Part shown: positions 21,255 through 27,046 of the stretch, in pieces
Position numbering within the stretch: position 1 is the stretch's first letter
Layout: the number at the start of each line of letters is the position of its first letter
Virus record (IMG/VR): IMGVR_UViG_3300046355_000059
Coordinates: 1-27,172 of that record
Length of the DNA: 27,172 nucleotides
Source: a virus
Direction: 5' to 3' (one strand)
Program-made: the position numbers and the translations under genes
Notes under the pieces: model-generated
Seen by the model: the letters and a program-made list of their open reading frames with translations, nothing else
What the model was told of the DNA's origin: nothing
Databases searched by the model: none

Positions 21255-21858
21255 CACTTACTGGGGTTGGTGGGATACCATCCAGCGACAGACCGGCTAC
21301 AAGAGCGTCATTCGCAAGATTGACAGTAGCAAGTCTGGCAAGGAGGCGATGCAGTTATTGATTGCTAAGGAACCTGGGTGGTATTTCATCGGCCGTGAGT
21401 ATTTCAGAACGCAGGTCTGGGATAAGATTGTGCCAGATATTGCTATGGTTGATGAATGCCACTTTGCACAGAACCGCAATAGCAAGTCATTCAAGTCGCT
21501 TATGAAGTTGAAGTCCGGCTTCAAGTTGTCAATGTCGGGAACGCCATACGGCAATAAGTTTGAGGGCTTCTGGGCAGTAACGCGATGGCTATGGCCTAGC
21601 GTTGTGCCTAAGAGTTTTTGGTCTTGGGTGTATGACTACTGTCGGACTGGCTATTCACCGTTCAGCAAGATGGATATCCTTGGAGAGTTGGAGCCGGGTA
21701 GGTTTGCCAAGTCTCTTCCATGCTACATTCGCCTTGAGCCTAACCACAATCTAGAAGTCGTGGAGGAAACTAGATTCGTAGACCTTGTGCCAGCACAGCG
21801 CAAGATTTATGAGAAGTTCGAGAAAGACTTGGTTGTGTGGCTAAAGGATAACCCATGA
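21067..21858 (+). CDS. SNF2/DEAD-type helicase, N-terminal ATPase half
   Basis: 263 aa, ATG 21067 with a strong AAGGAGAT site. It has Walker A LMGTGKT (residues 35-41), motif Ia LIVGPLNTYWGWW near 57-69, motif II MVDECH (127-132) and motif III SMSGTP (155-160). These are the first RecA-like domain of an SF2 helicase of the SNF2 kind found in phage replication modules. It ends at TGA 21856-21858, where homologues normally continue into the second domain. The second domain is encoded by the next gene, whose ATG overlaps this stop. The two parts probably act together on DNA. Confidence 0.88.
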   Translation: MSREQLSPLTLEQRQMKAVEKIISEPTKAALNASLMGTGKTLMGVEVAKHLGSQTILIVGPLNTYWGWWDTIQRQTGYKSVIRKIDSSKSGKEAMQLLIAKEPGWYFIGREYFRTQVWDKIVPDIAMVDECHFAQNRNSKSFKSLMKLKSGFKLSMSGTPYGNKFEGFWAVTRWLWPSVVPKSFWSWVYDYCRTGYSPFSKMDILGELEPGRFAKSLPCYIRLEPNHNLEVVEETRFVDLVPAQRKIYEKFEKDLVVWLKDNP

Positions 21859-22415
21859 TTGCAGAAGTCCCGATTGCAGCTCGCATCCGACTACGACAGA
21901 TTACCCTTGCAGTGCCAAGTATCAACGAGGCCAACGAGGTTATCTTCGAGGCAGACGCGGTAAGCACTAAGTACAAAGCGCTTCAGGAAATCATTGAGGA
22001 TAATCCGAATGAACCTATGTTGCTCTTGACTGACAGCCAGAAGTATGCTAACCTTGTTGCAACACGTCTTGGTGATTCTGCTTTCGAGTGGAGTGGCCAA
22101 GCAAACCAGGCACAACGCGAAGCTGCGAAGCAGAAGTTTCTCAAGGGAGAGCTTCAATATATCGTTGCAGTTATTCCAGCGATTGCCGAGGGCGTAGACG
22201 GATTGCAGGATGTATGTTCTACAATCGTCTGGCTATCACATAGCGACAGTAACCTAATGAATCAGCAGGTTATCGACCGCATTCGTAGACGTGGCCAGAA
22301 GAACATTGTAAAGATTTACGACATCGTGGCACGTGATACCTATGACGAAGGTCAGTTGTCTTCGCTTGTAGAAACGCAGCTTGCTATGAACGCAAGCCTT
22401 AGGGAGGAAAAGTAA
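21855..22415 (+). CDS. SNF2/DEAD-type helicase, C-terminal half
   Basis: 186 aa, beginning at ATG 21855 in an ATGA overlap with the N-terminal half and with AAAGGA 7 bases upstream. It has LLLTDSQKYANLV near residue 56 (motif IV region), AVIPAIAEGVDGLQ near 105-118 (motif V) and QQVIDRIRRRGQ near 137-148 (motif VI with the arginine finger). It lacks a Walker A motif, so it cannot be an active ATPase alone. Either two chains assemble, or a -1 frameshift at the junction makes a fused protein. Confidence 0.87.
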   Translation: MIAEVPIAARIRLRQITLAVPSINEANEVIFEADAVSTKYKALQEIIEDNPNEPMLLLTDSQKYANLVATRLGDSAFEWSGQANQAQREAAKQKFLKGELQYIVAVIPAIAEGVDGLQDVCSTIVWLSHSDSNLMNQQVIDRIRRRGQKNIVKIYDIVARDTYDEGQLSSLVETQLAMNASLREEK

Positions 22416-22606
22416 TGTCGCTTATTGATGGACCAATTAATCAACCAGAACACGATTGCTGCGAGGCAGATGAATGTATAGAGCCAGACGAAGAGCAAAA
22501 CATCGAATGCCGATGCGAGAAGCACTACTGCGACAGCTGTGGTTTGCAGTGCAACTGCCGTTGCGACAGCGACTACGACAACTGGAAGGATAGCCAACAT
22601 GACTAA
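22415..22606 (+). CDS. 63-aa cysteine-rich protein
   Basis: Ten of 63 residues are Cys (positions 15, 16, 21, 32, 34, 39, 42, 46, 48, 50) and the protein is acidic. Pairs such as CRC, CDSC and CNCRC suggest a tightly packed metal-binding fold (zinc or iron-sulphur). ATG 22415 has GGGAGG upstream and overlaps the helicase stop. Function is unknown. Confidence 0.65.
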   Translation: MSLIDGPINQPEHDCCEADECIEPDEEQNIECRCEKHYCDSCGLQCNCRCDSDYDNWKDSQHD

Positions 22607-22778
22607 TGAGACACCAATCTACAATCAGATGCAGAAGCACTATGCGATGATGAGAGAGACTATTCGGATAGAACAGCGTATTGAACTCGTAAAGCAACTA
22701 AAGGCAATCAAGAAGCCAGTCAAGCAAGTTCAGGATTTGATTAAGGAGTATGAGAATGCCGAGATTAAAAACACCTAA
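22599..22778 (+). CDS. Small helical protein (59 aa), unknown
   Basis: 59 aa from ATG 22599 (MTNETPIYNQMQKHYAMMRE) with AAGGA upstream; it overlaps the previous gene by 8 bases. It is mainly charged helix, probably coiled coil. A longer frame from 22539 would run through the Cys-rich gene and is rejected. Confidence 0.55.
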   Translation: MTNETPIYNQMQKHYAMMRETIRIEQRIELVKQLKAIKKPVKQVQDLIKEYENAEIKNT

Positions 22779-23121
22779 GCCACCATGCTCTGTAAACGAC
22801 TGCAAGAATCAGAGCTGGCGACTCTACGAGTACTGCCGAATGCACCAGGCTAGAGTCATGAGAACTGGCACAGTAGACGGTATCGCCAGGCTTCGTGCAA
22901 TCAACAAAGAAGCGAAGCAAGAGCGGGCTAAGTTCTGTAAGGAAGAAGGATGCCAAGATAAGGTAGTCCAACGCTTCCGTTGCGAGTGGCACTATGACGA
23001 CTTGATTGAGCGGATGCGAATACGCAACCAACAGAACTATGAACTAATGCAAGAGTACGAAGACATCGACTACGATGACTACTGGGAATGGGTAAAAAAG
23101 GAGCTGAAGTTAGATGCCTGA
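22756..23121 (+). CDS. Double zinc-finger protein (C-x4-C...C-x2-H)
   Basis: 121 aa from ATG 22756, 7 bases after AAGGAG; the Met at 22750 is too close to that site. Two similar fingers are visible: C11, C16, C27, H30 and C61, C66, C76, H79, each with a C-R/E-x-H pattern (YCRMHQ; RCEWHYD). Such fingers occur in phage HNH-associated and DNA-binding proteins. No nuclease core is present. The C-terminus is acidic. Confidence 0.65.
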   Translation: MPRLKTPKPPCSVNDCKNQSWRLYEYCRMHQARVMRTGTVDGIARLRAINKEAKQERAKFCKEEGCQDKVVQRFRCEWHYDDLIERMRIRNQQNYELMQEYEDIDYDDYWEWVKKELKLDA

Positions 23122-23215
23122 ATTTTTGCAAGGTATTTGCATTGGATACTTGTTGTATCCAACAGTAAACAATATAGTTACTGGCCTAATCGCCCTTATC
23201 AAAGGAGAGAAGTAA
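23114..23215 (+). CDS. 33-aa hydrophobic peptide
   Basis: The frame starts at ATG 23114 and overlaps the previous gene by 8 bases. It is largely hydrophobic (FLQGICIGYLLYPTVNN and onward), enough for a short membrane segment. It is too short for the usual gene-finding limits; support is only from the compact overlap pattern and composition. Confidence 0.35.
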   Translation: MPEFLQGICIGYLLYPTVNNIVTGLIALIKGEK

Positions 23216-23284
23216 GTGAGCAAGATGAATGAGCAATGGTTACAAGAGAACTATCCACAACCACGGGAGGAAGCCGATGAATAA
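23216..23284 (+). CDS. 22-aa possible leader peptide, GTG start
   Basis: The frame runs from GTG 23216 to TAA 23284, with AAAGGAG well placed upstream, and its end overlaps the start of the next gene. It may only serve to couple translation to the next gene. Confidence 0.3.
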   Translation: MSKMNEQWLQENYPQPREEADE

Positions 23285-23558
23285 AGCAGAGATGGTAACA
23301 GAGTATCTACATTGGCGAAACAACAAGGCCAATCAGTTCCGATATTCAGGCGAAGACGAGTTCTCGCCCGAGGCTTGGATTCAGGAAACCTTAATGTCTG
23401 ATGCTCTTGTTAGAATCAATCTGATTAAGGACGTTCTGGAGAGAACAGACCCAGACCCGATTGAACTTGCAAGCATCATTCACGCTCTGGTTTACGACGA
23501 CCTAAGCAAGCCAATCGTAATTGATGACCCTTACGAGGATGAAGAAGAATTGGAATAA
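23277..23558 (+). CDS. Early protein of unknown function (93 aa)
   Basis: 93 aa from ATG 23277 (MNKAEMVTEYLHWRNNKANQ) with GGGAGG upstream. It is helical and acidic at the C-terminus, with FSPEAWIQETLMSDALVRIN in the middle. The stop is directly followed by the ATG of the WhiB-type gene, so the two are probably co-translated. Confidence 0.65.
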   Translation: MNKAEMVTEYLHWRNNKANQFRYSGEDEFSPEAWIQETLMSDALVRINLIKDVLERTDPDPIELASIIHALVYDDLSKPIVIDDPYEDEEELE

Positions 23559-24077
23559 ATGAGCGAATATCAGTGGGAACAAGCGGATAAGAACAATCCG
23601 TGGGGTAAGAAGAGAGCCAGGGGAAGTCACTGCTCTAAGGGGCATGAGTTCACCGAGGAGAATACTTTTATTCGCCCACTTGATAACGCTCGTGTCTGCC
23701 GACAGTGCCGCAAAGAATATGCCAAGATGAAGTATCAGGAAAAAAAGATACAGAACAACGGCGTGGCCCGGACGAAGAAAGAAAAGATTCAGGTCTTTGA
23801 ACTATCTGAATCAGTTCCACTACTTGACAAAGCAATCCCATTCTGGGATAATCTACAAAAGGGTTTACGAGAAACAGACGTAGCCTGTACTGATGACCCA
23901 GCAGCTTGGGTTGATTACTCAACTAAGATGTCGTGGCAAGAAGCCGAAGAGATGTGCCATATGTGCCCACTCATCAAGGCCTGTTATGACTTCGCGATTG
24001 CACAAGAAGTAAACGCCGGTATCTGGGGCGGTATTCACTTTGACGAGGAAGAGGGTGGCTTGTTTGACATTGACTGA
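23559..24077 (+). CDS. WhiB-family regulator with an N-terminal HNH-type zinc finger
   Basis: 172 aa. The C-terminal half has the WhiB signature: Cys110, Cys133-x2-Cys136 and Cys142, expected to bind a [4Fe-4S] cluster, followed by GIWGG at 154-158. WhiB proteins act with the primary sigma factor to redirect transcription and occur in Actinobacteria and their phages. Residues 25-50 form an extra finger (C25, H29, C47, C50) closely resembling the C-terminal finger of the HNH protein at 18694. A basic linker (about 52-78) joins them. It probably regulates phage or host promoters; the extra finger may add DNA contacts. Confidence 0.88.
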   Translation: MSEYQWEQADKNNPWGKKRARGSHCSKGHEFTEENTFIRPLDNARVCRQCRKEYAKMKYQEKKIQNNGVARTKKEKIQVFELSESVPLLDKAIPFWDNLQKGLRETDVACTDDPAAWVDYSTKMSWQEAEEMCHMCPLIKACYDFAIAQEVNAGIWGGIHFDEEEGGLFDID

Positions 24078-24093
24078 TGCACAAGTAAAGGAG

Positions 24094-24765
24094 ATGACTG
24101 TTGGTTTATTCCTTCAGGAATCAGAAAGAGACAAGCAGCACAAGGTTGGGGCATCGCAGATATCCGACCCTTGTACTAGGCATCTAGCTCACGCACTTGT
24201 GCGCACAGAGCAAGGGCCACAAAAGTATTGGATGGGAGGCAAGATTGGTACAGCTATTCACGGATTTATTGAGCGTTCTATTGCCGATAGCGATAATGTT
24301 CTTTTCGATGGCGCTCTTGTCGAACAAAAAATCGGACTTGGTGTTCTTGACGGGTATGGTTCTATATCTAGTAAGCCTGACCTGGTTCTGGTATCTAGCA
24401 ACCACCTAATCGACTGGAAGACAACATCACGTGCTAAGGTTAAGAAGCTGCAGAACTTTGTGGCCGGACTAAAGCATGACTCAGCATCAGAGTATACACT
24501 TCGCAAGTATGTTGGCCAAGCGCAACTCTATGCTTGGGGATTAAACCAAGGAGGCATCAAGATTGATAAAGTTACTTTGGTATTTATTAATCGTGATGGT
24601 ACTTATGATAATGACATCTGGACTTTCAGTGTGGACTACGATTCACAGTTCGCACTTACACTATGGACCAGGCTAGAAGCAATTTGGTCTGAGCTGCAAG
24701 ATGGACTTCATCCAGAATCATATGCGCCACACCCTGATTGCTACAAATGCTCTACGGGTATTTAA
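24094..24765 (+). CDS. Cas4/RecB-like PD-(D/E)XK exonuclease
   Basis: 223 aa from ATG 24094. Motifs: GTAIHGFIE near 52-60, KPDLVLV with Asp96, the DWK core at 107-109 and GQAQLYAW at 141-148, the order found in RecB-family and Cas4-like nucleases. Cys27 and Cys216/Cys219 could be part of an Fe-S site, but the usual fourth Cys is not evident. It probably resects DNA ends for recombination. The start is uncertain: AAAGGAG abuts ATG 24094, and in-frame TTG codons at 24064 and 24070 with GAGGGTGG upstream are alternatives that would overlap the WhiB gene. Confidence 0.82.
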   Translation: MTVGLFLQESERDKQHKVGASQISDPCTRHLAHALVRTEQGPQKYWMGGKIGTAIHGFIERSIADSDNVLFDGALVEQKIGLGVLDGYGSISSKPDLVLVSSNHLIDWKTTSRAKVKKLQNFVAGLKHDSASEYTLRKYVGQAQLYAWGLNQGGIKIDKVTLVFINRDGTYDNDIWTFSVDYDSQFALTLWTRLEAIWSELQDGLHPESYAPHPDCYKCSTGI

Positions 24766-24846
24766 CGACACGCCGATAGAAGTCTCTACTAGGTTTCTAG
24801 AATCATATGTGTTATACTGTACAAACAAGAAACAAGGAGGAAACAA
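24766..24846 (+). promoter_or_regulatory. Intergenic region with extended -10 promoter (TGTTATACT)
   Basis: TGT plus TATACT at 24810-24818 precedes a good ribosome binding site (AAGGAGGAAAC) and ATG 24847. It is the only sizeable gap in this stretch, so the recombination genes probably have their own transcription start. No terminator is seen after the nuclease gene. Confidence 0.55.
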
Positions 24847-25581
24847 ATGAGTGAAGCAACAAAGGCACCACAGCCAGCATTTCTAAAGATGATTCACAAG
24901 GCTGAGACACTGAACCGACCTAAGTCAATGCTGTTCTACGGTGACGCAGGACGTGGCAAGACTTGGCTTGCAGCTTCGATTTCAGAGGTTGCAGAGTTCG
25001 GTCCGGTTCTACTAATTGATGCCGAGGGTGGCTCATCGGCCATCGCCCGTGACTTCAAGACCGTAGATGTTATTCAGGTTGAGAAGCACGAGCAGTTCCA
25101 AGCGGTCTACGACTGGCTAATGGAAGGCGACCACAAGTACCAGACAATCATCATCGACACCATCGGCGTTGTGATGGACCGAGCCGAGAAGTTTTTCGGC
25201 GAAAAGCCAGAGAATAAGGGCAACAAGTTTGGTAAGTGGGGCGACCTAAAGAACTGGGCGAATGAAATCTTCCGCACGTTCCACACCGCCCCATTTGTGA
25301 GCATACTTATTGCTCACGCCTTCGATGACAAGGACGAGAACAGCGGTGCTATCAAGACCACTGCGATGCTTCCTGGCTCTTTCAAGGCAACCCTTCCATC
25401 TATCCCAGACATCGTTGGTTACATGACCATCGAGGCGCAGGAAGATGGCCCACCACAGCGAGTCCTCGTAGTTGGACAGTCTGACCGATTGGTTACCAAG
25501 AACCGCTTCGGTTTACCGGCTAAAATCTACGACCCATCCATGAAGTCAATCATGGAACTTATCAATAAAGGAGGAAAGTAA
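24847..25581 (+). CDS. Sak4-like RecA-fold ATPase (recombinase)
   Basis: 244 aa. Walker A is GDAGRGKT (residues 32-39) and Walker B is TIIIDT around 100-105, followed by VVMDRAEKFFGEKP. The size and motif spacing match the AAA_24/Sak4 group of phage single-strand annealing or RecA-like proteins, which act in homologous recombination together with an SSB-like partner. That partner is plausibly the DUF669-like gene two genes downstream. A strong promoter and AAGGAGG site precede it. The next gene starts in its stop (TAATG). Confidence 0.85.
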   Translation: MSEATKAPQPAFLKMIHKAETLNRPKSMLFYGDAGRGKTWLAASISEVAEFGPVLLIDAEGGSSAIARDFKTVDVIQVEKHEQFQAVYDWLMEGDHKYQTIIIDTIGVVMDRAEKFFGEKPENKGNKFGKWGDLKNWANEIFRTFHTAPFVSILIAHAFDDKDENSGAIKTTAMLPGSFKATLPSIPDIVGYMTIEAQEDGPPQRVLVVGQSDRLVTKNRFGLPAKIYDPSMKSIMELINKGGK

Positions 25582-25793
25582 TGGCTAAGAAGAATAAGTC
25601 AGAACCAAAGAAGGTGCACCGTTCACCAGAGGAAATCGCGCCAGCACTACTACAGGCGCACATTGAAATCGAGTTGGCAAGCAAGGTAACCAACGCAGCT
25701 TTCGATGCACAGCGTAACGCAGAGCGTGTTCTCGCAGAGATTCACGCAGAAATCAAAGAGGCCCTAGAGGCAGCACAACAGGAGGTACAGTAA
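25581..25793 (+). CDS. Small helical protein between recombination genes
   Basis: 70 aa, beginning with a lysine-rich tail (MAKKNKSEPKKVHRSPEE), then long predicted helices rich in Ala and Glu (AQRNAERVLAEIHAEIKEAL). It overlaps the ATPase stop as TAATG and lies 1 base before the DUF669-like gene, so it is co-translated with them. It may be an accessory factor; the role is unknown. Confidence 0.65.
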   Translation: MAKKNKSEPKKVHRSPEEIAPALLQAHIEIELASKVTNAAFDAQRNAERVLAEIHAEIKEALEAAQQEVQ

Positions 25794-25794
25794 T

Positions 25795-26265
25795 ATGTCA
25801 GCAATCAAGCTCAACATCACCCAGGATGCACTAGATTCAACCACCGGCGGAGACTACACGCCAGTACCAGAGGGCTCATACAACGCAACAATCTTTGATG
25901 TCAAGTCAGAGGAAGTTCGTTCAGGCGAGAACGCCGGTAAGCCACGCTTCAACATCCAGTTCCGACTATCAGGCCCAGGCGTTGACAACCGTCGCGTCTT
26001 CAGTTACGTGCCACTGTACGTAGCAAAGGACTTCTGGAAGACCAAGGCATTCTTTGCGGCTCTTGGTATCGACATGACCGTTGGTTCGTTCACGGTTCCG
26101 ACCCCAGATGAACTTGCCGGTAAGGCCATTGGCGTTCGCGTCAAGATTGGCACCGACATGGAAGGTAAGCCTCGTAACGAGGTAGGTGGCTTTGATAAGC
26201 CAACTTCAGACGCAGCTTCATTGCTTGCAGCTTCAGGCGCAAAGCCAGTTGGCGATGTCTGGTAA
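25795..26265 (+). CDS. DUF669-like protein, likely ssDNA-binding
   Basis: 156 aa. YTPVPEGSYNATIFDVKSEE near residues 21-40, KPRFNIQFRLSGPG and a KDFWKTKAFFAALGID helix resemble the DUF669 family, whose members sit beside Sak4 or other phage recombinases and are thought to bind single-stranded DNA. The C-terminal 35 residues are flexible and end in GDVW. AGGAGG precedes ATG 25798 region; the annotated ATG is 25795. Binding activity is inferred from family and neighbourhood. Confidence 0.75.
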   Translation: MSAIKLNITQDALDSTTGGDYTPVPEGSYNATIFDVKSEEVRSGENAGKPRFNIQFRLSGPGVDNRRVFSYVPLYVAKDFWKTKAFFAALGIDMTVGSFTVPTPDELAGKAIGVRVKIGTDMEGKPRNEVGGFDKPTSDAASLLAASGAKPVGDVW

Positions 26266-26279
26266 TACCTAAATGGGCA

Positions 26280-26388
26280 GTCCTGAGACATGACTTAAAA
26301 CTGTCTCACAAGTCCCCGCTGGTGCTATACGCTTTCTATCTCTCCCTCCTTTGTGCGTATAACTCCGGTTCGATTCCGGGTCGGGACA
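26280..26388 (+). ncRNA. tRNA-like RNA with canonical T-arm but abnormal body
   Basis: The 3' part is a normal tRNA end: T-arm TCCGG-TTCGATT-CCGGG (26364-26380) followed by TCGGGAC and a discriminator A. That strand pairs fully with GTCCTGA at 26280-26286 (one G-T pair), or with one mismatch to GTCCCCG at 26312. No normal anticodon arm lies between. Instead there are a GACA/TGTC hairpin (26287-26305) and a 7-bp hairpin TATACGC/GCGTATA (26326-26361) with a 22-base loop containing CCTCCTTT. It may be a degenerate tRNA or a tRNA-mimic; no amino acid is assigned. Confidence 0.45.
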
Positions 26389-26549
26389 CGGAATACCCAG
26401 AGATGTACTGCAGACGGATACTGGTGCCCATACAAGGTTGCATTCTTAGCGGAACTTGTAACTACTTAGCGGTAGTTATGTAATCCATGAGGGCTATACT
26501 ACTACTCGCCGTTCGTTGAGAACGGAAAGAGGGCAGGTAGCCTTCGTAT
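26389..26549 (+). other. Structured spacer with possible tRNA-cluster promoter
   Basis: 161 bases with no gene. Hairpins: ACAAG (26432-26436)/CTTGT (26455-26459); GTAACTAC (26458-26465)/GTAGTTAT (26472-26479) with a 6-base loop; CCGTTC/GAACGG near 26509-26525. The octamer CTTAGCGG occurs twice. A TATACT box at 26495-26500 could start transcription of the tRNA-Asn. I cannot fold a complete tRNA here. Confidence 0.4.
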
Positions 26550-26621
26550 TGCCCCCTAGCTCAATGGCAGAGCAGGAAGCTGTTAACTTCAAGGTTGCTG
26601 GTTCGAGTCCAGCGGGGGCAG
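26550..26621 (+). tRNA. tRNA-Asn (GTT)
   Basis: Acceptor TGCCCCC/GGGGGCA, D-arm GCTC-AATGGCA-GAGC, anticodon loop CTGTTAA giving GTT, T-arm GCTGG-TTCGAGT-CCAGC, discriminator G. The outermost anticodon-stem pair is a G-A mismatch. CCA is not encoded. Confidence 0.92.
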
Positions 26622-26625
26622 CAAA

Positions 26626-26708
26626 CAGTAACAACGGTCAGTGAGCCTAGCGTAAACTAACCCCCGCCTGTACTTTCATGTCTGGTGCTAGGATGTTAGT
26701 TGTTACTG
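26626..26708 (+). ncRNA. Strongly structured spacer RNA, possible pseudoknot
   Basis: A perfect 10-bp helix closes the element: CAGTAACAAC (26626-26635) with GTTGTTACTG (26699-26708). Inside, CCTAGC (26646-26651) pairs with GCTAGG (26687-26692). AACTAAC (26655-26661) is complementary to GTTAGTT (26695-26701), which would cross the inner helix as a pseudoknot or compete with the outer helix. A further GGTAGGC/GCCTGCC hairpin follows (26709-26730). It is not a recognisable tRNA. Confidence 0.45.
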
Positions 26709-26735
26709 GGTAGGCTCTGCAGGGCCTGCCAATTT

Positions 26736-26811
26736 GCCTCAATAGCTCAGTTGGTAGAGCGCCATACTTGTAATATGGATGTCGCGGGTTCAATTCCTGC
26801 TTGGGGCTCCA
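26736..26811 (+). tRNA. tRNA-Thr (TGT), CCA encoded
   Basis: Acceptor GCCTCAA/TTGGGGC, D-arm GCTC/GAGC with GTTGG in the loop, anticodon stem CCATA/TATGG, loop CTTGTAA giving TGT, T-arm GCGGG-TTCAATT-CCTGC, discriminator T, then CCA. Confidence 0.95.
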
Positions 26812-26857
26812 ACAGGCAGAGAAACTGTCTCGGAGGCATCTGAGATAAGTCAAACCT

Positions 26858-26939
26858 GGAACTATAGTACAATGGCAGTACGCAGAGGTCTGAATGCAGG
26901 ACATAATCTGAAATCTTGGTTCAAATCCAAGTAGTTCAT
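26858..26939 (+). tRNA. Atypical tRNA-like element with an enlarged anticodon arm
   Basis: Acceptor pairs 2-7 form (GAACTA/TAGTTC, first pair G-A), the D-arm is GTAC-AATGGCA-GTAC and the T-arm CTTGG-TTCAAAT-CCAAG is perfect. The 32 bases between D- and T-arms are about 10 too many. They fold as CAGA/TCTG enclosing GTCT/GGAC with loop GAATGCA, which lacks the invariant U33. An alternative loop GTCTGAA would read CTG (Gln) but its stem hardly pairs. No isotype is assigned; it may be decaying or specialised. Confidence 0.5.
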
Positions 26940-26943
26940 TTAA

Positions 26944-27014
26944 GGGTTCTAAGTGTTACGGTAGCACAACGGTCTCCAACACCGTTAGCGAAGGTTCGAC
27001 TCCTTCAGAATCTG
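26944..27014 (+). tRNA. tRNA-Trp (CCA)
   Basis: Acceptor GGGTTCT/AGAATCT (two G-T pairs), D-arm GTGT-TACGGTA-GCAC, anticodon stem ACGGT/ACCGT with loop CTCCAAC giving CCA, T-arm GAAGG-TTCGACT-CCTTC, discriminator G. CCA is not encoded at the 3' end. Confidence 0.92.
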
Positions 27015-27046
27015 CGGAGAGTAAATAATCAATCAAAGGAGGATAT

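Noticed and set aside
23250-23260. CTATCCACA resembling a DnaA box
   Set aside because: One mismatch to the consensus, inside a coding stretch, and no accompanying repeats or AT-rich tract.
26284-26308. TGAGACA/TGTCTCA hairpin as a terminator of the recombination genes
   Set aside because: An 11-base loop and no T-run; it is better explained as part of the tRNA-like element.
26647-26904. 85-codon minus-strand frame in the tRNA block
   Set aside because: It runs through tRNA-Thr and other RNA genes on the opposite strand.
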